DNA from: Hyphomicrobiales bacterium | Lineage (GTDB): Bacteria > Pseudomonadota > Alphaproteobacteria > Rhizobiales > Rhizobiaceae | Length of the DNA stretch: 64,000 nucleotides | Direction of reading: 5' to 3' | Assembly (NCBI GenBank): GCA_900470965.1 | Contig: UCCS01000018.1 | Span: forward strand, 1-64,000 | Shown here: positions 53,681 through 64,000 of the stretch, piece after piece | Position numbering within the stretch: position 1 is the stretch's first letter | Layout: every line of letters begins with the position of its first letter | Notes under the pieces: generated by a model | What the model was told of the DNA's origin: nothing | Databases searched by the model: none | Seen by the model: the letters and a program-made list of their open reading frames with translations, nothing else | Program-made: the position numbers and the translations under genes

Positions 53681-53959
53681 ATGACGACGACCAACGAAAT
53701 CGCAGACAAGATTGCTGGCGAACACGGTCTGACGAAGGTACAGGGTAAGGCGATCGTCGAGGCGGTCCTCGCTTCGATCACCGAGGCAGCTCTTGCCGGC
53801 AACGAAACCTCGCTGCCGGGCTTTGGCAAGTTCAAAGTCAAGGCGACGCCGGAGCGCGAAGCACGCAATCCCTCAACCGGCGCGACGATCAGGGTTGCGG
53901 CCGCAAAGAAGCTGACCTTCCAGCCGGCCAAGGCGCTCAAGGATGCGATGAACAAGTGA
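53681..53959 (+). CDS. HU-family DNA-binding protein
   Basis: 92 residues from the ATG at 53681, preceded by GGAG at 6 nt; the frame opens earlier but without homology. Dimerisation part 1-45 (NEIADKIAGEHGLTKVQGKA), then the DNA-binding arm with LPGFGKFKVKATPEREARNP and STGATIRVAAAKKLTFQPAK, the signature of HU/IHF proteins. Typical rhizobial HU proteins are about 91 residues, so the length is right. It bends or compacts DNA. A terminator hairpin follows. Confidence 0.93.
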   Translation: MTTTNEIADKIAGEHGLTKVQGKAIVEAVLASITEAALAGNETSLPGFGKFKVKATPEREARNPSTGATIRVAAAKKLTFQPAKALKDAMNK

Positions 53960-53966
53960 TAGGCGA

Positions 53967-53994
53967 AGAGCCTCGCCGGGTGGAGCGGGGCTCT
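53967..53994 (+). terminator. Terminator hairpin after the HU gene
   Basis: AGAGCCTCGC pairs with GCGGGGCTCT (10 bp including one G-U) around an 8-nt loop, followed by AACTTT. It lies 8 nt after the HU stop. Confidence 0.6.
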
Positions 53995-54223
53995 AACTTT
54001 ACGCGGCATGCCGACAGCAGACTGATAAGACCGCGATTAAACATCCAGTGAGCAGTGCCCGGTCGGCTCGTACCGCTCTCCTGACCGTTGGTCTCCGCTG
54101 TCCGACCGCACACGCTCCTCTAGGATTCTCATGGGCTATATTGGTTGACCTCGTCTCGAGACGGTCAGTCCGACAGGCGACCCGGCCTTCGACGGGCTGC
54201 GCCGTTGGGAACGATCGAACGCG

Positions 54224-57314
<3,091 letters not shown>

Positions 57315-57403
57315 TAAATTCCCTCCGCGATTTGGACAGCGTCGGATCGTTACAAATCTTGGTAAATTTTACCTTTCATTCGCAGGGAGGTGGCCAAGGA
57401 AAT

Positions 57404-57582
57404 TTAACGGTTGGCCATGAGATCGAAGTCGGGGCTGCCGACCCATTGTGTAGTCGGTGTATCCGGAAAGCGTCGTGCCCACGAAGTCAGCGCCCGAGGC
57501 AATAGCGTCCCGACCTTCCTCTGCGGTGCTGATATCTGTCATGGTCATACGGCCATGCGCTTTCGCCTCTGCGACCAGATCG
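57404..57582 (-). pseudogene. nanE: Remnant of N-acetylmannosamine-6-phosphate 2-epimerase (nanE)
   Basis: In reading order the minus strand gives [20 protein letters not shown], then a middle block ending [15 protein letters not shown]. The last block is characteristic of NanE family epimerases. A one-base shift then restores [11 protein letters not shown], also expected in that family, before the TAA at 57406. The N-terminal two thirds and the rest of the C-terminus are absent. It lies on the same strand just upstream of the sugar-binding protein gene. Confidence 0.75.
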
Positions 57583-57620
57583 CAGACAGAGACACATAAA
57601 CTTTCTGAGGTGGAGTTTAC

Positions 57621-57965
57621 TTGTCTGACGTCCGCGGTTTTTCACAAGACGAAATTGACGCGGTTCGCGACTACACTAACCGTCTTTATTTGCCAGAACG
57701 CCCAAAGTGGCTCGTTAGATTGATCCAGCTCCAGCTCCGGGATGGTTCTCGTAAAAACGTCAACCAGCGTGCGAAGAAGATCGAGGCCATGCTCGTCGGC
57801 TCCCGGGACCGAAATCCCCGCGTTCTACCGTTGGAATTTGGGGAACATAGGAGGGAACAAAAAATACCGCCGTTTGGGGAGATTCCAGGTGCTCAACCTA
57901 GTCTGCCTGGCGACCTGGAAGGACATGGACATTACAGCAACATCGAGGCACCGCGGTCGAGATAG
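57621..57965 (+). CDS. Hypothetical protein of about 114 residues
   Basis: Starts at TTG 57621 with GAGGTGGAG 5 nt upstream, a strong ribosome site. The sequence opens [20 protein letters not shown] and continues [20 protein letters not shown], a plausible helical domain, then a basic stretch. The last third ([16 protein letters not shown] and beyond) has no clear fold. Its 3' end overlaps the ABC ATPase gene on the other strand by 34 nt. Not recognised; possibly a truncated gene. Confidence 0.35.
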   Translation: MSDVRGFSQDEIDAVRDYTNRLYLPERPKWLVRLIQLQLRDGSRKNVNQRAKKIEAMLVGSRDRNPRVLPLEFGEHRREQKIPPFGEIPGAQPSLPGDLEGHGHYSNIEAPRSR

Positions 57966-58723
57966 GTATCGAGGAATTGTTCAAGACGGGGATTTCTCGG
58001 CTTCTTAAAGACCTCCTGTGGGGATCCGCTGAAGAGCACTTTGCCGTGGTCGAGAAAGATGATCTGCTGGCCGACGGTCGCAGCAAAACCTATCTCATGC
58101 GAGACAACAACCATGGTCATGCCCTCGGCGGCCAGATCGCGCATCACGTTCAAGACTTCGCCAGTCAGCTCCGGATCAAGCGACGAGGTCGGCTCGTCAA
58201 ACAGCATGATCTTGGGCTTCAGCGCCAGGGCACGGGCGATCGCCACGCGCTGCTGCTGTCCACCTGATAGCTGCGAGGGATAGTGCCCGGCCCGGCCCTC
58301 GAGGCCAACCTTGACGAGCTGGGCCATTGCCCGCTCCTCCGCATCCTTGCGGCCCATCTTGTGAACCGTCTTCAATGCTTCGCTGACATTGCCGAGGGCC
58401 GTCATGTGCGGCCAGAGATTGAACTGCTGGAACACCATGCCGATTTGGGCGCGGATCGCCCGGTTGGTGGCGGCCGAGACTCGCTCGCGCCGTCCTTGGG
58501 AATCCTCGGTAAAGCCAAGCACCTCGCCGTTGATGGAGATCGTCCCGTGCGTTGCCTCCTCAAGAAAAGCCATACAGCGCAAAAGAGTGCTCTTGCCGGA
58601 ACCGGAAGGGCCGATGAGGCAGGAAACCCGTCCGGGTTCGATGGCGAGATCGATACCATGAAGGACCGTAGTCTCTCCGAAAGTCTTGATGAGATTCCTA
58701 ACTGCTATTGCGGGGACGCTCAT
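57932..58723 (-). CDS. Polar amino acid ABC transporter ATP-binding protein
   Basis: 263 residues. Walker [13 protein letters not shown]-loop MVFQQFNLWPHMTA, signature [15 protein letters not shown], Walker B IMLFDEPTSSLDP and switch His in VVSHEIG mark a GlnQ/HisP-type ATPase. A 15-residue insert after the first strand (TEDSQGRRERVSA) is common in rhizobial members. It is the last gene of a four-gene minus-strand operon and overlaps the first permease gene by 4 nt. Confidence 0.93.
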   Translation of the reverse strand: MSVPAIAVRNLIKTFGETTVLHGIDLAIEPGRVSCLIGPSGSGKSTLLRCMAFLEEATHGTISINGEVLGFTEDSQGRRERVSAATNRAIRAQIGMVFQQFNLWPHMTALGNVSEALKTVHKMGRKDAEERAMAQLVKVGLEGRAGHYPSQLSGGQQQRVAIARALALKPKIMLFDEPTSSLDPELTGEVLNVMRDLAAEGMTMVVVSHEIGFAATVGQQIIFLDHGKVLFSGSPQEVFKKPRNPRLEQFLDTYLDRGASMLL

Positions 58724-59388
58724 GCGTTGAAAAACCTGAATCTGGAAAGTTTCGTTTCAGCAAGGTTGCCAAGCCAGCCGGTGACTTCGACGAGCACCCA
58801 ATAGAAAAGCGCCAATGCGGAGAGTGCTTCGACGAAGGCATATTGCTGCGACCCGATTGCACTCAGCGTGGCCGTCAGCTCCGGCACGGTGATAATGGAC
58901 AAGACCGCCGTCTCCTTCATCAGGATGACCACCATATTCACGGATGGCGGCAGCACCAGCATCGTCATTTCCGGCAAAAGAATGCGCCTGACGATCTGCC
59001 CCTTTGTCAGGCCGACACATTCGCCAGCCTCGATATGGCCCTTCGGCACAGCCTGGAAGCCGGAGCGGAAGATCTCGCTGAAATAGGCCGCGCCATAGAT
59101 GGAAATGCCGATCAGTCCGGCCGGCAAGGGGTCGAGATCAAGGCCGACAAAGGGGCCGCCGTAATAGACTAGGAATATCTGGATGAGAAACGGCGTGCCA
59201 CGCAGTACGCCTACGACGGCACCCAGCGCCTTGTTGATCAGCACGCCGCCATATTGCCTGGCGACTGCCATCAGGAAGCCGATGACGGTTGCAGCGATGG
59301 TGCCGAGGATCCATATCATGATCGTTACGCCGGCACCGCTTACGATGGCCGGCCATTGCCCGATGAGGACATTGATGTCGAAGGTCAC
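58720..59388 (-). CDS. Polar amino acid ABC transporter permease
   Basis: 222 residues. Five hydrophobic segments with GVTIMIWILGTIAATVIGFL, TPFLIQIFLVYYGGPFVGLD and the EAA coupling loop EAGECVGLTKGQIVRRILLP. It pairs with the permease at 59385. The start and stop each overlap the neighbouring gene by 4 nt. Confidence 0.93.
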   Translation of the reverse strand: MTFDINVLIGQWPAIVSGAGVTIMIWILGTIAATVIGFLMAVARQYGGVLINKALGAVVGVLRGTPFLIQIFLVYYGGPFVGLDLDPLPAGLIGISIYGAAYFSEIFRSGFQAVPKGHIEAGECVGLTKGQIVRRILLPEMTMLVLPPSVNMVVILMKETAVLSIITVPELTATLSAIGSQQYAFVEALSALALFYWVLVEVTGWLGNLAETKLSRFRFFNA

Positions 59389-60026
59389 CGCGGCGCCCCC
59401 GGGAGTCTATTTTCGATCAGGCCGCCGGCAAGCGCCATCAACCAATTGATCACCAGATAGATGAGACCGGCGGATGCGAAGAGCTGCAGCGGCAGGAAGG
59501 TGCTGCCGGCAAGGTCCTGGGCCATGCGCGTCAGTTCGACGATGCCAACGACTGAAACCAATGACGACGCCTTGAGAATGAGGATTGCCTCGTTGACGAG
59601 AGCTGGAAACGTGAGGCGCAGGGCGATCGGAACCTTGACGCGTCGGAAGACCTGGCGCGGCGTCAGGCCAACCATTTCCGCCGACTCCACCAGGCCTAGA
59701 GGCACGCTGGCAAAGCCGCCGCGCAGGTTCTCGGCCTGGTAGGCTGCCGTGCAGAGCGACAGACCGATGATCGCGGCCACGATGCTCGGCACATTGATGC
59801 CGATGACCGGCAGCAGATTGTAGATCAGCAGCAATTGCACCAACAGCGGCACGCCGCGAAAGAAGCTGATGAAAATCTGGGCAGGTCGCACGAAAAGCCC
59901 TCGCCCCGACAGCAGCATTCCCGAAAGAAGGATCGCAATCGCAAAGCCGATGAGGATCGACACAACACTGATGGTCACCGTGTAGATCGATGCCTGCAGA
60001 AGCAACTCGAAGAGTTTAACGGACAT
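59385..60026 (-). CDS. Polar amino acid ABC transporter permease
   Basis: 213 residues of the HisM/GlnP type. YTVTISVVSILIGFAIAILL, VPLLVQLLLIYNLLPVIGIN, EAA loop ESAEMVGLTPRQVFRRVKVP and LFASAGLIYLVINWLMALAG are diagnostic. It is the second gene of the operon, separated from the binding-protein gene by 98 nt that hold a strong hairpin. Confidence 0.93.
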   Translation of the reverse strand: MSVKLFELLLQASIYTVTISVVSILIGFAIAILLSGMLLSGRGLFVRPAQIFISFFRGVPLLVQLLLIYNLLPVIGINVPSIVAAIIGLSLCTAAYQAENLRGGFASVPLGLVESAEMVGLTPRQVFRRVKVPIALRLTFPALVNEAILILKASSLVSVVGIVELTRMAQDLAGSTFLPLQLFASAGLIYLVINWLMALAGGLIENRLPGAPR

Positions 60027-60074
60027 TGTTCAGATTTCGCTCGCTTGGCGGTGAGGAAGATCCGGTCGCATTCC

Positions 60075-60110
60075 TCGGCCATGCCCCGGCATCCCCGCGG
60101 GCATGGCCGA
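60075..60110 (-). terminator. Intercistronic hairpin after the amino acid-binding protein gene
   Basis: Perfect 12-bp arms TCGGCCATGCCC (60075-60086) and GGGCATGGCCGA (60099-60110), 12-nt loop, 15 nt after the stop of the binding-protein gene on the minus strand. No T-run. It probably protects the upstream message or reduces read-through into the permease genes. Confidence 0.6.
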
Positions 60111-60124
60111 TTTCCGATGGCTGA

Positions 60125-60952
60125 TCAGAATGCTGGGTCCTTAACGGAATCCGGTGTGTCGAAGCTCGCGCCGAACCACTTCTTCTGCAGCGTCGCCATC
60201 CGGCCGTCAGCTTTGATCTTCAGCATGGCGGCGTCGATTGCGTCCATCAGTGGCGCATGATCTGCATCCTTCAGGCCGATAAAGCCGAAATAGGATTTTT
60301 TGCCAAAGGGCGGCATCACGACTTCGAACGTGCCTTCGCGCTGCTTGGCGACGAAAGCAATATTGGGCAGTGAATTGGCAACACCGGCGATGCGGCCGGC
60401 CGCGAGATCCGCATAGGACTCGGTGAAGGCCGGATATTCGCGGATATCGACCTTTGTCGGCAGGGCTTCGGAAAACTCCTTGAGCTGATCGAGCTGGGCG
60501 GTCGCCTTGCCGACGCCAATCTTCTTGCCAGCGATATCCTCCGGCTTGTTGATCGTCTGGTCGCCGGCCTTTTTCAGGATCGCGATGGTCGCCTCGGCAA
60601 GCGGCGGTGTGAAACGATAGCGCTCCATGCGCTTCTTGGTGATCGTCGCTGGGCCTGCGACGACGTCGAACTTGCCGGCTTCGAGCGCCGGGAAGACGCC
60701 GTCCCAGGGGAGCGTGACCCATTCGACTTTCACGCCGAGTTCCTTGCCAATCTCGTTAAAAAGATCGACGTTCAAGCCGACATGTTCGCCAGCGTCGATA
60801 AAATCGAACGGTGCGAAGGCCGTCTCGGTACCGACCTTCATGGTGCCAGCTGCCTTCACGGCGGCAAGCGTATCGGCCGCATGGGCAGAAATCGTCGCGC
60901 CGAACAGAAATGCAGCGCCGACCAGCCCCTTCAGAAGCGAACTCTTCCTCAT
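60125..60952 (-). CDS. Amino acid-binding periplasmic protein of the ABC importer
   Basis: 275 residues from the ATG at 60952, with GGAG 8 nt upstream; the frame continues to 61162 without support. Signal peptide MRKSSLLKGLVGAAFLFGAT, cleavage expected near AHA-AD. Family 3 solute-binding protein: MKVGTETAFAPFDFIDAGEH, LPWDGVFPALEAGKFDVVAG and ATITKKRMERYRFTPPLAEA. The conserved arginine of RMERYRFT and the acidic DVVAG are typical of polar amino acid ligands. The precise ligand is unknown. Divergent from the GntR gene at 61182. Confidence 0.92.
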   Translation of the reverse strand: MRKSSLLKGLVGAAFLFGATISAHAADTLAAVKAAGTMKVGTETAFAPFDFIDAGEHVGLNVDLFNEIGKELGVKVEWVTLPWDGVFPALEAGKFDVVAGPATITKKRMERYRFTPPLAEATIAILKKAGDQTINKPEDIAGKKIGVGKATAQLDQLKEFSEALPTKVDIREYPAFTESYADLAAGRIAGVANSLPNIAFVAKQREGTFEVVMPPFGKKSYFGFIGLKDADHAPLMDAIDAAMLKIKADGRMATLQKKWFGASFDTPDSVKDPAF

Positions 60953-61181
60953 GTTTTTCTCTCCAGTTTCACCCTTCCGGTGGAAGGTCCAAGTTCCCCA
61001 ATCGTTGTCCCGCCGAGCGGATTTCTCTGATCCGCTTTTGTCTATACAAATAGATACAGGCCGGCCTACACTGTCAAACGCTAAACTCGGCGGATGCAAG
61101 ATTTGTGCCGCATAGTGCCGGCAGACCCGGTAGCGGCGGCTTTGGTGGAAATTGAATGTCATCGCTGGATCGAGGTGAGTT

Positions 61182-61925
61182 TTGGTCTCAATTCATCAGA
61201 GAATATTCGAAGACATCGAAACCAGGATCATGACCGGCGTTTGGCAACCCGGGCACCGCATCCCCTTCGAACACGAGCTGGTACAAGAGTATCGATGTTC
61301 CCGAATGACCGTGAACAAGGCTCTTTCGGCCCTGGCGGAACGCGGCATGATCACACGCCGCCGCAAGGTTGGCTCCTTCGTCGCCTCCCGGCAGATCGAC
61401 CGCACCGTGATGGATATCCAGGACATTTCCACGGAAGCCGAATTGGCGGGGCATGACCACGGCTACAGGATCCTGCGGCGAAGGATCGAGACACTGGATG
61501 GGGCCACCGCGGCACAGCTCGGCGAGACGACGGGATCAGACATCCTGCGGCTTCACTGCCTGCACACCGTGGACGGCAAGCCAAATGCGCTGGAGCGGCG
61601 GATCATCATGCTCGCCATGGTGCCGTCTGCCAGAACCGAAAGCTTTGCTTCGGTCCCGCCCGGCAAATGGCTGCTGGACATGGTGCCTTGGTCGAAGGCA
61701 AGGCATGTCATTCGTGCGGTTTCGGCCGATGCCGCCACGGCACGCCTGCTTGAGACCGAGCGTGGCAAGGCCTGCCTGACCCTGATCCGCCAGACATGGC
61801 AGGGCAGCCGCACGGTCACCCACGTCGAAATCATCCATCCCGGCGACCGTTTCCAATTCGCCGGCGACTTTCATCCGACGGAGAGAGGCATCCCAGATCA
61901 ACCGCCGCGGAGAAGCTCCTTTTGA
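61182..61925 (+). CDS. GntR/HutC-family transcriptional regulator with UTRA domain
   Basis: 247 residues with a TTG start at 61182, preceded by GAGG at 5-9 nt. Helix-turn-helix at 5-75 (FEDIETRIMTGVWQPGHRIP, LVQEYRCSRMTVNKALSALA, with the GMITRRRKVGSFVA wing). Then a UTRA domain with SDILRLHCLHTVDGKPNALE, ARHVIRAVSADAATARLLET and THVEIIHPGDRFQFAG, as in HutC repressors. It faces the amino acid ABC operon across a 229-nt gap and overlaps the LysR gene by 4 nt. The likely job is repression of the importer until an amino acid-derived ligand binds. Confidence 0.9.
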   Translation: MVSIHQRIFEDIETRIMTGVWQPGHRIPFEHELVQEYRCSRMTVNKALSALAERGMITRRRKVGSFVASRQIDRTVMDIQDISTEAELAGHDHGYRILRRRIETLDGATAAQLGETTGSDILRLHCLHTVDGKPNALERRIIMLAMVPSARTESFASVPPGKWLLDMVPWSKARHVIRAVSADAATARLLETERGKACLTLIRQTWQGSRTVTHVEIIHPGDRFQFAGDFHPTERGIPDQPPRRSSF

Positions 61926-62863
61926 CGGTAAAACAGGTTATCAGGACGGTGCCGCTCAAGGGCTTACAGGCGTTCGAAGCTGTCGGCCGGTGTGGCGGCG
62001 TAAGCGCCGCGGCCCTCGAACTGAACGTTTCCCCCGGCGCAATAAGTCAGCAGATTCGCAAGATCGAGAGCTTTCTCGGCGTCACCTTGCTGGAGCGCAA
62101 CGGCCGCACTGTGGAGCTCACCCAATGGGGACGGCTCTATCACCAGGAAATATCGAAGGGTTTCGAGCAATTCGCGCTTGCGGAACAGATTTTGGAACGG
62201 GCGCGCAATGAGAATGCTCTGGTTCTCAGCGCCTTGTCTTCCGTCGTCAACAAATGGATAGGGCGCCGGATCTTCGACTGGCAGGCCCTTCATCCTAATG
62301 CTCATGTCAGGATTGTCGGCCGCGACAAGGAACCGCGCATGGGCTTCGACGACGTCGATTTCCGCATCAGCTATGGATCGGATGTGCTGCAGCATGAACA
62401 CTATACCGAACTGTTCCGCGATTGGGTCGTGCCGGCCTGCTCGCCGGCGCTGATCAAAGGCAAGGCGCCCTCCGTCGCGCGGCTTCTCGAATATCCACTC
62501 CTGCATGTCGAATGGGAGCGGCACTTCACACCCTATCCAAGCTGGCGCGAGTTTGCTGCCAAGACGGGCACCGCGTTTGAGGAGAGCACAGCCGGCCTTT
62601 CCTTCACTCTGTCGAGCAGTGCGATTGACGCAGCCGTCAACAAGCGCGGCGTCGTCCTTGCGCAGATGTCTATGATTGCCGATGAGCTCGAGGCACAGAC
62701 GCTCGTCATCCCCGTCGACACACGCATAGCACTGCGCGAAAGCTATTATCTCGCCTGGGACCGCGCGGCGTTGCAAAAGCCCCATGGGAGCGAATTCCGC
62801 GATTGGCTCGTGGCTGTTTCCCGTCAGCAGGCCCTGGCGTCCGCGCCCGGGCCAACACTTTAG
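61922..62863 (+). CDS. LysR-family transcriptional regulator (GcvA-like)
   Basis: 313 residues starting at TTG 61922, which overlaps the GntR stop; GGAG lies 9 nt upstream and the in-frame codons before it lie inside the GntR gene. Helix-turn-helix 8-70: PLKGLQAFEAVGRCGGVSAA and ALELNVSPGAISQQIRKIES. The inducer domain 90-300 includes VDFRISYGSDVLQHEHYTEL and VPACSPALIKGKAP, as in GcvA-type activators. The coupled start implies cotranslation with GntR, so both regulators probably control the divergent importer or the monooxygenase gene downstream. Confidence 0.9.
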   Translation: MTVKQVIRTVPLKGLQAFEAVGRCGGVSAAALELNVSPGAISQQIRKIESFLGVTLLERNGRTVELTQWGRLYHQEISKGFEQFALAEQILERARNENALVLSALSSVVNKWIGRRIFDWQALHPNAHVRIVGRDKEPRMGFDDVDFRISYGSDVLQHEHYTELFRDWVVPACSPALIKGKAPSVARLLEYPLLHVEWERHFTPYPSWREFAAKTGTAFEESTAGLSFTLSSSAIDAAVNKRGVVLAQMSMIADELEAQTLVIPVDTRIALRESYYLAWDRAALQKPHGSEFRDWLVAVSRQQALASAPGPTL

Positions 62864-62973
62864 AAAAACTAAAACAGAACTCAGCTGCGCAATATTGATG
62901 AAAATTTGTGCCTGACGATAATTTGCGCAGGCGGTTTCCCGCGGTGGCATGACCGACATGGCAGGAGAGTTCG

Positions 62974-64000
62974 ATGGCGCGGGCCGACAAGATGAAACTC
63001 GGAACGTCTATACGTTCGGTTTTCATCCCGCCTCCTGGCTGCATCCGGCAAGCGACGTCAATGGTGCCAACGACTTCGCTCATCTGCTCCATGTCGCCAA
63101 ACGATCCGAGGCAGCCAAATTCGATTTCATGTTCATGGCGGATTCTCCCGCCGCCGCCGTCGGCGACCCCAGTGCGCTTGCCCGCATTCCCACAAAGATG
63201 AACCGTTTCGAACCCCTCTCGCTGCTTTCGGCTCTGGCGGTCACAACCGATAATCTCGGTCTCGTGGCGACGGTCTCGACGAGCTATTACGAGCCGTACA
63301 ATGTCGCGCGTCTGTTCTCCTCAATCGACCATCTGAGCAAGGGACGCGCCTGCTGGAACGTCGTCACCTCCGACCACGACGAAACCGGCTACAACTTCAA
63401 CCGCGAGGGGCTCGACCCACATGCGTTGCGCTATGAGCGCGGCAACGAATTCATCGATGTCGTGTTCGGTCTTTGGGACAGCTTCGAGGAAGGCGCGTTG
63501 CTTCTCGACCGTGAAAACGGTGTCTACTATGACAAAGACAAGCACCATACGCTCGATCACAAAGGCAAGCACTTCCAGGTTCGCGGCCCCCTCAACATCG
63601 CGCGGACGCCTCAGGGCCGCCCCGTGATCGCCCAGGCGGGCGGTTCGGAACCCGGAATGGACATGTCGGCACGCACCGCCGAGATCGTCTTCAGCCTCGC
63701 ATCGAATATCGAGCGCAACCGGGCCTTCTACGAAAACGTCAAGGGCCGGATGCAGGCCTATGGACGCGATCCGGACGATCTGAAAATCATGCCGGGCATC
63801 GTCATCAACGTCGGTGAAACCGAAGCCGAGGCAAAGGCGAAGGTGGATTATCTGATCGATAAGATGCATCCGGACGTTGGCCGGCTGATGCTCTCTGAAT
63901 TCCTCGAGGCGGATCTGCGTGACGTGGCCCTCGACAAGCCTTTCCCCATGGATCGGCTGCCGGCGGCGCCCAAGGGATCGCGCGCCCTGTTCGATGAGCT
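62974..64000 (+). CDS. Flavin-dependent monooxygenase (NtaA/SnaA-type), partial, apparent N-terminal frameshift
   Basis: The best start, ATG 62974 with AGGAG 6 nt upstream, opens MARADKMKLGTSIRS, a typical family beginning, but that frame then runs to nonsense. From about 63018 the conserved sequence continues in the next frame as GFHPASWLHPASDVNGANDF, AAKFDFMFMADSPAAAVGDP and GRACWNVVTSDHDETGYNFN, open to the window end. One missing base near 63016-63019 would join them. Alternatively, translation starts at ATG 62949 in the second frame (MTDMAGEFDGAGRQDETRNV) without family homology at the N-terminus. NtaA-type enzymes use FMNH2 and oxygen to cleave amines or sulfur compounds. The gene is probably regulated by the preceding LysR. 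Confidence 0.8.

Overview
The window reads as part of an accessory replicon (or accessory chromosomal region) of a GC-rich alphaproteobacterium, most likely Rhizobiaceae (Rhizobium, Sinorhizobium or Agrobacterium type). The case rests on an ectoine-catabolism/ehu-transporter cluster of the kind known from Sinorhizobium, a candidate EcfG-type general-stress promoter (GGAAC-N16-gGTT), PrsDE-like type I secretion genes, MCP receptors with a rhizobial-type NWEEF tail, and many solute-binding-protein ABC importers. I see no rRNA, tRNA, CRISPR array, intact insertion sequence or replication origin. The organism assignment is inference.

Layout. 1-2852 (minus): a secreted-protein fragment and three methyltransferase genes, one closely resembling the carboxy-SAM synthase CmoA. 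3665-6040: a Cache-domain chemoreceptor. 6267-7884: a stress operon (PepSY-like secreted protein, glycine-rich YflT-like protein, DUF892 ferritin-like protein). 7986-9482: decaying genes (a frameshifted coiled-coil gene and a broken GAF histidine kinase) facing a response regulator. 9754-11510: a ribbon-helix-helix regulator with a palindromic operator and a PHB-depolymerase-family esterase. 11800-14788: a hemerythrin and a small Cys-rich protein, divergent from two flavin-binding-like proteins, the second fused to GAF. 15085-16845: a MOSC-reductase-ferredoxin fusion. 17271-18479: unrecognised genes including a possible winged-helix protein.

19060-32776 (minus) is a type I secretion island: a roughly 2,700-residue RTX protein with an animal-type heme peroxidase domain, its ABC exporter, a second RTX protein with an N-terminal membrane anchor, and the HlyD-type adaptor. 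A NarL-type kinase and response regulator lie beside it in convergent, overlapping orientation. 35755-37320 is an MHYT-PAS-GGDEF protein.

37501-50027 is a nearly complete ectoine/hydroxyectoine utilisation cluster: asnC | ssd-atf | enuR | eutBCDE-ehuBCDA. EhuBCDA import the solute; EutD opens the ring; EutE deacetylates; Atf and Ssd take diaminobutyrate to aspartate; EutB and EutC handle the hydroxyectoine branch. EnuR and AsnC would regulate. No eutA is present.

50284-53959 holds a cupin, chimeric gene debris, an alpha/beta hydrolase, a rubredoxin-metallo-beta-lactamase protein and an HU protein. 54224-57314 is a chemoreceptor paired with a sugar-binding protein that has no transporter genes, followed by a nanE remnant. 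57932-62863 is a polar amino acid ABC importer with GntR and LysR regulators. The window ends in a flavin-dependent monooxygenase gene with an apparent N-terminal frameshift.

A recurring theme is strong perfect or near-perfect hairpins directly after a gene likely to be highly expressed within an operon (7300, 12065, 24648, 47827, 60075).
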